Of a stretch of DNA of 56,503 bases, positions 48,101 through 56,503 are shown in pieces. The position numbers were made by a program, and so were the translations under genes. The first letter of the stretch is position 1. Each line of letters begins with the position of its first letter. Source of the DNA: Acanthaster planci (Eukaryota > Echinodermata > Asteroidea > Valvatida > Acanthasteridae); contig NW_019091437.1 of NCBI RefSeq assembly GCF_001949145.1, forward strand, positions 422,754 to 479,256, in the 5' to 3' direction. Under the pieces are notes generated by a model. The model did not search any database, was not told where the DNA came from, and saw only the letters and a list, made by a program, of their open reading frames with translations.

Positions 48101-51100
48101 CTGATATACTCGAAAGTTCCACTGTCAGGAAATCTTGTGCAATCCTTAGCAAGCCAGGAGCTTAGGCAAAGGGTGTGTATCATCCTGAGATCACTACATT
48201 TTCCAGATGATTCAGATGCCTTTCAGCACTTTGATCATCTAGTATTAAAAGAATGAGACCCACGCTCAAGGTGGCATGTTGTATAAGTTGTTGAATAACC
48301 TTTTCCCAAAGCTGCAAAATGTTCACAGGTTTAATACAGGCCAACGAAAGCAGAATGCGTTTCATGAAGCACGTATGTCAGCCAGTTTTGACAAGTTCAT
48401 ACAGGAAATGAAGGATCTCGTCTGACCAGCAGGTGACTTTTCTCCTTCAGGCTAGATTCCAAAGAAACAAATTGGTAATCTTTCCAGGGCTGTAAATGAC
48501 ATTGTGTGGCTGGAATCAGTTTCAATTACATGTTGAAAAAGAATTATTCTGCACTATTTTCCAACAAGTGACCTTTGACCAAGACTGTCCATCCACTTCA
48601 TGGCCTCACTACTGTTACAGTTAACAATGTGAATAAAAAAAAAACGGGAACAAATGTGCACATTTTTCTAACCAATCACCACTGGTGACTGCCGAGTGAC
48701 TTTTGACCCTTCTCTGATTTCAAAATGATTTTACATACACCCTAGGGTTAATGTGTAATCAACTTCTGTGTGTATTTCCACAGCCAACATTATTGACTAA
48801 ACGCACCTGAAATTATCAACAGCGGAAATGCAACAAAAGAGGGATTTTACAATTTTTCATAAAATGACAACCTCTTACCAAATGACCTCTGGCTCAAATG
48901 TACAAGAACCACATGGGGCATGGTTAATGACTGCAGTTGGCTAAGAATGATTCAAATCAGCGCAAGAATGTTTACAAAGCATTTTACATAATTGACAGAC
49001 ATGCAAGGATTCCTTTGCAAACTCAGAGCAATTTAAGGCTCCCAGACACTATGAACGCTGTGGAAATAAATGAACTGAATTAAATTTAAGAATTACATCA
49101 ACACAAAATAAATATTGACCTCATGCTTTGAAGTAACTAATGGACAAAAGAAGATGTGTTTTGGGTCAAAATGCAAAATATTTTTTGGTTGTAACTTCCT
49201 CGTGTGGAATATCTAGGTCAGTAATTTGCCCATGCATAAAGTGTGCCCGTGCAGTTGCTGTGTTGAGTGGACAATTTCCTTTGTTAGGAATGTCGAGACC
49301 GAGTTGTAATTTTGTTGCTATACTGTTTCAAATTTCAACACGTGTCGTCCCCACAACTACAAACAACGTGTGCCTGTACAAACATGACCACAAATGTATG
49401 CGCATTCGTGCAGTTCTATATGGATACATGTGAAAGCCCACTCACCGGTATTGAGGAAATGGCTTAAGAGTGCGTGGTCTAAGATACAGGCATGCAACTT
49501 GGACTAGGACAAAAGAACCTAGGAAATTTCAATCTTGACAAGACTTTGTACAGTGTGTTTTTCATTTTCAATAGCATGAGTGTGAAGTGAAAAACGAGGA
49601 AATCGGCTGATCCAAGAAAAAGTTGCATGCCTGAAAATAGTCATCTCGTGAAAATAGAACAAGTCATACCTCTTTATGTTTATGGGGAGGGGACTCCAAG
49701 ACAGTATGTAGGAGGAGTGGGAGAAAAGGACAGTCTGCAGAGCTTATCACCTGAATTAAGCCTTGATGGGATGCCAGAACTAGCTTCTCAGAGGTTTTGG
49801 TGAATGCCATTAGATGAGCTGGATGTAAGCTGGATGGTAAAGCAGGAACCTGCAAAGACAAGAACGTAGCCATTACCAAGACAAACGTGATCACAGAAAG
49901 GTTTGGGGGCTGGCTCTGTCTGTGATCGATGCAATCATTTTCAACATTAAAAAATAAGTATAGGCACTGATTGTAGTGTCGCATTTTGGACTCGGCTCAA
50001 GGATAATCCTAAACAAAGACCAAGACAAAGAAATGACAGACATGATCAGCATTCACACACAAAGACAACATGCAGTTGTACACATTCTAACGAAAACTGT
50101 TCTGTATACCGGTACATTAAAAAGGTGTGCCGTGGGGAGATGTTAATTTATATTATATAAGTCCCACCCGAGTAAGCTTGTGACTTTTTTCGCAAGCTCT
50201 CGGACAAGCACTGAGCACACAGTGTTTATTAATATATATGTTGGGTAAGAGCAAAACCCGTTATATAAATTAACATCTCCCCAACGCAAAAATACATCTT
50301 GAAAATCAGTAGCTATTCCCATACTAAGTCTACAGTGTATGCAGACATGCACATGGATACCACTGTAATCTCGACATCAAACGGCAAAGTGCTTACAAGT
50401 TTTTCCCTTTAAAAAAATATAAAACAAAAAACCAGCTGCATAAATTTCATGTTGCTCAGCCCAAAGGCATTATTTGAATGAATCCTTATAGACAAATCCG
50501 GCCAAAAAAAAATTAGAAGCCATGACTGTGGGGCCATCCTGTTTGCACGCAGGTGGTACGCACGTGTTACATTTTTCTCGGACCAAATGAATGTCGCGAC
50601 TTGCCGAAGTACGCACATGCTGAAGTCAAGACACGTGCAAGAGTGTGATGGCCCTGCAGGAATGGCGGTTCCTCGGATTTGGCTATATATAATAATAAAA
50701 GATCCTGTGGAACGACAGCAGTGACATAAATAAAACATTATTTAAGGATAGCAGCCACTATACTTTTGCTTAGAAAATCCTGAACAGGCGACTACCTTTA
50801 AACGTCTTTTTTTGGGGGAGGGGGTTTCAAACATTTCAATGGGAGTGTCATTGCAAGAGATGCCAGAAGGCAGGGATATGTTGGACAGACACTAGACTTC
50901 TTACCTTTGATAACGACAGCGGGGAGTGGTTGAGGTGAAACATGCGCACGCGCTCCACATCTGAGTAGGCCAGCCATCTGCCACAGCTGCTGATAGCACT
51001 GCAGGCAATGTGTTCCCCATTCTGATTGTTAGGGTAAATAGCAGGAGACGGAAACCAGAGTGATAAATAAACACTTTGGAAGATGCGGGGAGGGGGAAAT

Positions 51101-52984
51101 ACATCAAAATGTGGCATTCACATTGGTGACAAGAGATCAAAGCGGCCGACAATTAAAAAAAAAAGAAAAACTGATCTCACAACGTCATTTTTCTATACCG
51201 CAGATGGTTGTCACATCAATTACACGCTAACGACTACTGTCTCTTCTATGGAGGACAATGTACATGTACATGTGTGTTTATCAGATACATGTAGGACAGT
51301 GATCTCGTTACTGTAACAATAATGTCACACAACATGTAACAACCAACACTGCAATGAACAACAGTCGGTCAAACTTGAAGTCCACATGGACTTCTTGAAT
51401 AAAAAAAAAACCAAAATGCTCAAGGTGAAATACAGACTGCTACAGCAAAAAAACGCTGCATGTCTTTGAAATCAAAGAATTCCCACGACTTAATGCTCTG
51501 CCAAACATTCAAAAAGTGCAACACTCCATACATTGTTAATTATGTAAATCTTTTCTATTCGAATACTTAAAAATACAATATCTTTGAATGAAAAAAAATG
51601 AGGAAATAACAAGCTTGTTGCATCATTTCTTGCAACCACATGTAGTTTTCATCAAATGAGGCCTTCTTATGATGATTCTGATAACAAAGTTAAAAGGTAT
51701 TGTCTTATTGACCAAACAGCCCCCTTTTTCCTATTAATACTTAAATTTTCATATAACTGGAAATCAAAAAGTGAATTATTTCAAATGACTCATGTCAACT
51801 TTATGTTTGTGATCTGATGCTCATTGGAATTATTTCACGTAAAAGCCCTGATAGTTCTGCAAAAATTATTTTCAGGAAAAATGCTTAAAGCGATCAGGTT
51901 TGTCAAAAACAGAGCGCTCATTGGATACATGTGCCGATATGAGAAAAACAGTCCCCCGCTTAATCCTTACAGTTCTGTCAACTCAATCTCCCCTTGTAAG
52001 TTAAAGCCCCAAATCTGTTACACTGGTTTCCCTGCACAATGGCAGATTTGTAAGGGATTAAGGAAGAATACCAACCAAGAAAAAAAAGGATGAGGAAGTT
52101 AAGGAGTTGAAGAAATAAATGTCAAATGAAGCAATTTCACATCCACTCTTTGGTCATTCCACAATTTTCCCTGGTAGATTTCAAAAGAGTTGCTACAGCT
52201 ACTGAGGTATAAACACCCAAGACTGTAAATTTGAATACCCTCAGATCAAATCGTCCCCCCCCAGGATGGAGTGCTGACCCACCACAACCACCATCACTGG
52301 CATAAGAGTCACGTTTTTTATGGCCTCAGAAGACAACCAAATTTATGACCAAACGTAAACTTCTCAGGGGATCCACACATGACATGCCTTGGCTAGGAAA
52401 CAAAATACTGTCAGTGAACATTAACTTTCTTTTTCTTCTCTGCAAGTCAAATTGACATGGATATGTAAAGCAATACTCAAGATTATTTTACAATGTCACT
52501 ATGAGTTTTGCATTGCAATGAATTTATTTTAACAAGATGCAGTGATTCAGTAGGCCTAAAAAAAAAAGAGGACAGGCTTCCCATCCAGAGGAATGTTTCA
52601 CTGTCTACACCCGCAAAGACAGGTGCTGTGACATTTTAAAGCATCTTAAACAACCTGGTTCTGGCAAGAGTAATCCCCAGTATCGTAGGAGCTGAACCTG
52701 AGGAGCCAGACAATAGTGGTTCAATAACCTTTCAAGCAGTCATTCTTCTTCTGTGCCTTGTACTAGGACTTGTACACTCATCTCCATTGTCACTCGTCAG
52801 CGACTGCACATGAAGTGCAACCCCTCTACGTGGCTGGATCGAAACTACGAGTGGAGGATATTGAAATCCATCCAAGTTCATTCAACTGTGCCAGGGCTAC
52901 AAGGCTGTGTGGGCCAGACAGTGGCGACAGCAGTGGCCGTTTCCCAGTGTCTGAATGCCCTACAAGCCCACAAGGAGTTTGTAT
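36068..52984 (-). CDS. UTP4: UTP4 (cirhin), C-terminal half, SSU processome WD-repeat protein
   Basis: Minus-strand join: 52984-52901 (tentative), 51021-50905, 49849-49751, 46001-45846, 45143-45048, 44567-44382, 37770-37669, 36187-36068. This gives 319 residues (291 without the tentative exon) ending in TAG. UTP4 is a nucleolar subunit of the t-UTP/UTP-A complex, which binds the 5' ETS of pre-rRNA and starts small-subunit assembly. The call rests on alignment, from memory, with vertebrate UTP4: HIACSAISSCGRWLAYSDV, GKFIAAADNKGNIFVYNLDS, GHHEAWLSRRETITAVTF, the unusual C-terminus with VVVERPLEDI, and the terminal KKFGT. Strands of the second WD beta-propeller are recognisable (WLAYSD, LVLASHQG, FIAAADNKGNIFVY, LTIVYTD). 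Human UTP4 has 686 residues, so the N-terminal half is missing: upstream of the window or undetected. All joins are phase 0. The gene converges on the membrane-protein gene. Confidence 0.95.
36188..37668 (-). other. UTP4 intron (last)
   Basis: 1,481-bp phase-0 intron with donor GTAATA and acceptor TTTCAG on the minus strand. Nothing else recognised. Confidence 0.85.
37669..37770 (-). CDS. UTP4: UTP4 penultimate exon
   Basis: 102 nt, 34 codons: PLPSRYEKLFNRGLGSPPQG, then ESKQHGFSICQRYK. The acceptor is pyrimidine-rich (TTTCTTTTTTCCACAG), the donor AAG/GTAATA. It corresponds to the vertebrate segment beginning PLPND and ending KIYK. The loop between them is divergent. Confidence 0.93.
38206..38793. 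other. assembly gap (588 N)
   Basis: An unresolved run of N. Its true length may differ from 588. Long open frames crossing it are artefacts. Confidence 1.
39864..39877. repeat. poly-A run (14)
   Basis: Uninterrupted A run followed by A/T-rich sequence inside a UTP4 intron. Confidence 0.9.
44382..44567 (-). CDS. UTP4: UTP4 exon with conserved W..R block
   Basis: 186 nt, 62 codons, starting IAEFDFIRKGFSAWTKRLHK, then VGHHEAWLSRRETITAVTFD, and ending AFYVIDKKK. It is the best-conserved stretch against vertebrate UTP4. The acceptor is CTGCCACTTAG, the donor AAG/GTAAAA. The Lys at exon residue 16 (codon 44520-44522) falls at the position of human Arg565, altered in North American Indian childhood cirrhosis. 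Confidence 0.96.
44568..45047 (-). other. UTP4 intron
   Basis: 480-bp phase-0 intron. Its donor reads GTGGGT, weaker than the other donors of the gene. Nothing else seen. Confidence 0.8.
45048..45143 (-). CDS. UTP4: UTP4 exon (WD repeat)
   Basis: 96 nt, 32 codons: LQCRLPGYKHQPCALAINPH, then TQHLTIVYTDRT. It matches the vertebrate segment running from LHC.VPAY through A.AINPNT to LVIAHSD. The acceptor is TTGTTTCACCAG, the donor ACT/GTGGGT. Confidence 0.93.
45144..45845 (-). other. UTP4 intron
   Basis: 702-bp phase-0 intron with donor GTATTG. Nothing else seen. Confidence 0.85.
45846..46001 (-). CDS. UTP4: UTP4 exon (WD repeat)
   Basis: 156 nt, 52 codons: VIQVDSIQPTVQHSFPPMED, then SINQLSVTDNGKFIAAADNK, then GNIFVYNLDSRK. 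The LSV..NGKFIAAADNKGNIFVYNL part is a classical WD-repeat strand pattern. The acceptor is CCAATCTTTAG, the donor AAG/GTATTG. Confidence 0.95.
46002..49750 (-). other. UTP4 intron with an inverted-repeat MITE
   Basis: 3,749-bp phase-0 intron. It contains the inverted-repeat element at 46509-46751. No further gene is supported. A minus-strand open frame near 47270-47410 was considered and rejected. Confidence 0.8.
46509..46751. mobile_element. inverted-repeat MITE in a UTP4 intron
   Basis: The left arm begins GGGGTCATTCTATAAATCAG, then GGGTCCAATTTTTTCTGTGT, then CCCTGTCACATCAGACGTGA. The right arm (about 46685-46751) is its imperfect complement, reading on the minus strand GGGTCATTCTATGAATTTGG, then GTTCCAAATTGTGACATTTT, then GTGTCCCAGTCACACCTGAC. 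Arms of about 65 bp surround an A/T-rich core. The flanks carry ATTT on both sides (46505-46508 and 46752-46755), a possible 4-bp target duplication. There is no coding capacity. The superfamily is not assigned. Confidence 0.7.
49751..49849 (-). CDS. UTP4: UTP4 exon (WD repeat)
   Basis: 99 nt, 33 codons: VPALPSSLHPAHLMAFTKTS, then EKLVLASHQGLIQ. It matches the vertebrate segment VSKMPAFL...LFVASNQG. The acceptor is GTCTTTGCAG, the donor CAG/GTGATA. Confidence 0.95.
49850..50904 (-). other. UTP4 intron with a short MITE
   Basis: 1,055-bp phase-0 intron with a strong donor (AAG/GTAAGA). It contains the inverted-repeat element at 50133-50283. Confidence 0.85.
50133..50283. mobile_element. 151-bp element with perfect 21-bp terminal inverted repeats
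   Basis: The left terminus (50133-50153) starts TGGGGAGATGTTAATTTATA. The right terminus (50263-50283) is its exact reverse complement over 21 bp. Inside is a smaller hairpin (AGCTTG...CAAGCT, about 50174-50197). The perfect repeats suggest recent insertion, but I find no clear target duplication. It has no coding capacity and is most likely a MITE. Confidence 0.65.
50905..51021 (-). CDS. UTP4: UTP4 exon (WD repeat)
   Basis: 117 nt, 39 codons: NGEHIACSAISSCGRWLAYS, then DVERVRMFHLNHSPLSLSK. The I.CS.IS.CG.W.AYS core is a signature of UTP4 proteins. The acceptor is TTACCCTAACAATCAG, the donor AAG/GTAAGA. Confidence 0.95.
51022..52900 (-). other. UTP4 intron
   Basis: About 1.9 kb upstream of the exon at 50905. 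Its right border depends on the tentative exon at 52901-52984. Nothing else seen. Confidence 0.55.
52901..52984 (-). CDS. UTP4: tentative UTP4 exon (linker before IACSAIS repeat)
   Basis: 84 nt, 28 codons: IQTPCGLVGHSDTGKRPLLS, then PLSGPHSL. Family members have a variable linker of the form TGK..LPLS..... before the HI.CS repeat, and TGKRPLLSPLSG fits it. The acceptor follows an 11-C tract (CCCTTCCGATCCCAAACAG). The proposed donor CTT/GTAGCC is weak and leaves the linker a few residues short. The frame stays open past it (VALAQLN), so the true end may differ. Longer open frames on the opposite strand (52753-53094) are probably its shadow. Confidence 0.4.
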
Positions 52985-55900
52985 CTGTTTGGGATCGGAA
53001 GGGGGGGGGGGCTACAGGAGAGACACAGCGAGAGGGACGACAACTTGGGGTTGTGTTTCAGGGGCTTAGCAATCGAACACTACTCACAACATGATTAGTC
53101 ATGTTGGTATGTCGGGGAGGGAAGGGAGGAGGGAAAAAAAATCAATGGGGGATACATGCCCACGAGGGAAAACACTGCACCTCTAATCACCCACTTGTCT
53201 TGTCTCATATTAGCTTGTGATTCAATATCCTCCTGTGTGCTGGCAGTAACTGCATTGCCATCAATCAATTCCAGGGTATTTCTTGTTAATCTAATTTCTT
53301 AGCCCAATCTCCGCCAAGAAACGCACAAGGGGAATATTAATGAGCGTTTTGATGCAGAAGTTTTGCACGAAATTTACACTCTGGTTGAAAACTTCTCACT
53401 TCAAGAACAAAAGACTTTGGAAGACAATTACACCGAATGCTTGAGTACCACAAACGTACAGTTGTTGAAACACTTCACTTTCAGCTCTGGAACTACATGT
53501 ACAGACCAGTTTTGATGCAAGTTACACTTAAACTTCTATCAAGAAAGAACAAATTGTATGCGGAGATCTTGCCCAAAAACTTTAAAATAAAATATTCACA
53601 AGACACCTGTCCCAATTACCCATGCATCACTGCACTTTAAGTACAGTCCAAACATATTTCCTCTCATATCCTCACTCGGTCAATCACACGGCTCTTCGGT
53701 TCTCCCCGTCTGATAGCGAAGCATTACCCTGTTTTGCAAGAGGTGGAAACGGGCCAAATAACAGACTGGAATGCACGTTGGCCACTAGCGGCAAGTTTGA
53801 CTAATACCGGCCTGATGAAATAAATCATTCCAGTTTGTCTAGGAGGGTGAAGGACCGTACACAATATTACGTACATAAAAAGGGCCCCTGGTGCCAGATT
53901 ACACACAGAAAAATCTGTTTCTTGTACCTGACCTTGCTCAAAACACAGCACTGGTCTTTGTTAATTTATTCGCAGTAGCAGTCACACGTGTGACCAGAGA
54001 TCTCAGATTTATCAAAATCTGGATAATCAGGTGGACAGAAATTTCCATACAAAACAAAAATTCTGTGATACCCAAGAAAAGACTGAGAGAAAAAAGGAAA
54101 AGCTCAACTTGCAGTGAGACTGCAAGTAAGAGTTTCTCTAACCATTCCTTTCCAACACTGTTCCTTTCAGCAGAAGTACCGGGTAACACAGTTTGCTTTT
54201 CTATCACGGTATCTTCTGGCAAGTTCTTAATGAGAACAAATTAAAACTGTCTATTGTTCCTGAACGTCAAGACGCAAAATGCTGCCTCTCACAGCCATTT
54301 TACCCTTAAAAATGGCAGGTAAATCAGGTGGGAATATGTCACACAAGCCTATTTCAGTTTCCATTTGTCAAGCTATATTCTCCACAACTCCTAAGGTTCT
54401 GTGCTAATTCTGGATGTCTCCTTTGTGAGAAAATGTCTCAGCTAGTTCACTTCCAGGGGCCGTCTTAATCTGAATGGCAGACATGGAAACAGCACTCTTT
54501 CCATGGTCGGCCGATTTTGTGTCAGTAAATCCCCACCTGCCAGGGGGTAGTGTTGTTATAAGACTGATTAATTTCAATGGCAACGTCCACACCCTACAGC
54601 AAAAGTACTCAAAAACTCTAGACACAGTTAATGCGCCAGACAAGTAATGGATTTGGCTCTTTCTGTGTGCGTGCATTTGCCACAATGACGGGGGCGCCCT
54701 TGAAATTGAGCGGGTACATTTTCCTCAGCTACAACTTTCATCAAAGGAAGTCACTGATGGGAGATTTTATTTTTATTCGTTGAAATACATGTATCTCCTC
54801 AGGTTATCAATATTTTTAGAGAATTTCTCCTTCCAAAAGTAACAAACACACTAGTACATAAAAAGGACAACTTGTGAGATACTGTAGTGATGCTGAAGTT
54901 TATCACTGATGTACCCGTATGTGTACTGGAGAAGAAACCACACTCCACGGAATTTTTTTTTCATGTTTAAGTTTACAATTGAAAATATTCATCAAGAATC
55001 CTCTAATTTTGCATTCCTGTCATGAATGATTATATAAAAAAACAATGAAGCTGTTTTGCTATGGAGTGACTGGGATCTTCTCCAAACAAAGACTGTTGTC
55101 CAGGATAATCTCCTACAGAGCGGACTCAGTCCAAACGTCAGTGTAGAATGAAATTGAAAAGCTATGCGGCAACTGCCTTAAATAATACAAGTCACTCTGC
55201 GTCATAGACGACGGGAGCACATTAATGCCCCTCAAGAACATTGAACTCTCCCGTCTCTTTTTTTTGCTGTCTCTCGTTTCTCTCTTCAGACAATAAGGGG
55301 TTACCGGTATATCGGTCACAAAAGAGCATTGCCCTAGGTTGCTGTTAATGACCAATCATGGGGCCCCACTGTGCTGCCCAGACAGATGCCAACGGAATTA
55401 TGGGTGATGGCGTGTCTGTTTCCACTCAGCCGAAGACTGCATGGCATGGTCGACCGGCGAATTCATGTGCAGATGTTTAATCTATAAACCCCCCCCTCCC
55501 CTCCTCTCGTCTCCCCTCCCCCTCATTCTCTACCGCTGAAGTCAAGCCCGGTGCTTGTGGCTATCACATTCAAGTCAACTGTCAGCTCTGGCTGAGGTGT
55601 AATATGAGCATTTCTGGGGCTTAGCAGCTTTGCGTAAGTAAATTTTTATGTCCCATGGTTAAAGTCCTGGGACTTAAGATATGGCACAGGTTGTGGGGAG
55701 GAACTGCAGGGCAATGATTGGGGTTGAACCATTTTTATTTTGCGTAATCCTTATTAATATGCTAAGAAAATAAAATTGGAGAGAAAATATAAAGAAAATG
55801 TCAAAATGGGTTACAGGTAGGAATTGACCGCAACAAGTAACCGATGTATGGGTCACACTGGATGTGAAATTTCAAAATAAATTACTAGTGAAGCATGACA

Positions 55901-56503
55901 TTTCCACCAGTTATAATGGTACATATATATCTGTGGATGGGCTAAAATTTGGCTAATTGTGATCATTTTAATGCCATCGGAGCAATGCTAAATAGGAAAA
56001 CAAGTGCATTTCTAAAAGGCAGACCAACCATGTTTTCCACAACTACAGTCAAAAAAACCATATCCCAAGAATAATTTTTAAAAATCGTTTGCATGACTTT
56101 GATGACAAGCAAACAAAAACAGGCACAGCGAAACAAAGGATACATGTTAGTATCATCTGAGGGCATATCTTACATGTCTGTATGTGATGCAGAAGTGTCA
56201 CTTTTATGTTAGATGAAACATGATGTCTAAGGAACCTTACCATCTGCTTCTGATTACAGGGTTCAAGGCCTCTGCTTCCCCCCCAGGAAACTGCCCGTAA
56301 TTTGAGACAACATCTGCAAGTGCTGTCTTTGTTTTTCCTTCGTTCCACTGAGCCCAGCTGTCTACGCTTTTGCCGATGTTATTCGCCAAATTTGGTCTGG
56401 CTTGATTTTTGCTCGATCCAGGAGCTGGTGACAATCGCACGCAAAAAAATGTAACATTGGTTGGATTCACTCAGTGATGGCGGGTTCCAATTAAAAGAAA
56501 GCA
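52985..56503. other. no gene identified; probably UTP4 intron
   Basis: The earlier UTP4 exons, which should include the segment before the linker ending in HLELW.LG or similar, were not found in any minus-strand frame here. This is either a large intron or the exons have diverged too far for recognition by eye. Short open frames and a polypyrimidine tract (about 55488-55525) are the only other content. Confidence 0.5.

Noticed and set aside
52753-53094. Overlapping plus-strand open frames of about 100 residues
   Set aside because: Two frames are open at once over the same GC-rich stretch, neither is recognisable, and the minus strand there fits the UTP4 linker better.
53981-53994. Perfect palindrome GTCACACGTGTGAC with an E-box centre
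   Set aside because: A few 14-bp palindromes are expected by chance in 56 kb, and nothing else marks a promoter here.
56237-56400. Possible exon ending at ATG/GTAAGG on the minus strand
   Set aside because: The donor is good, but none of the frames matches the missing UTP4 segments and acceptors are ambiguous.
1-56503. CRISPR arrays, operons, ribosome-binding sites, insertion sequences
   Set aside because: The window is animal nuclear DNA with spliced genes; no regularly spaced repeats or bacterial gene organisation were seen.

Overview
This is animal nuclear DNA: genes are split by large introns with GT-AG boundaries, most of the sequence is non-coding, and it holds mononucleotide runs, microsatellites, several small inverted-repeat transposons and one assembly gap (38206-38793). 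Enrichment of ACATGTA-type words and the sequence of the recognisable protein fit a marine invertebrate (cephalochordate, hemichordate, echinoderm or lophotrochozoan), but the window alone does not fix the species. Almost all short open frames here are chance.

Two protein-coding genes are supported, arranged tail to tail. On the plus strand, the last two exons (19933-20126 and 21392-22123) encode the C-terminal 307 residues of a single-pass membrane protein I do not recognise: a membrane helix followed by a long proline/glutamine-rich tail with a PPxY motif. Its earlier exons are not identified in the first 19.9 kb. On the minus strand, seven clear exons and one tentative exon between 36068 and 52984 encode the C-terminal half of UTP4 (cirhin), a WD-repeat protein of the small-subunit processome. 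The final codons, the exon joins and the stop are all recovered. Every intron in this part is phase 0 and every exon a multiple of three. The N-terminal half should lie beyond 56503 or in exons I could not find.

The window runs: 1-19932, upstream intron or intergenic DNA with a truncated tRNA-like sequence (7200-7265), an inverted-repeat cluster near 2.7 kb, a long hairpin (12776-12837) and a mariner-type MITE (18278-18500); 19933-22123, membrane-protein exons; 22124-36067, 3' regions and intergenic DNA with two foldback elements; 36068-52984, UTP4 with MITEs in two introns; 52985-56503, nothing assigned.

The most interesting object is a 270-bp foldback element (33470-33739) flanked by a perfect 12-bp direct repeat. 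It carries a near-complete hammerhead ribozyme core on the plus strand and a decayed second core on the minus strand, resembling the ribozymes known from Penelope-like retroelements.
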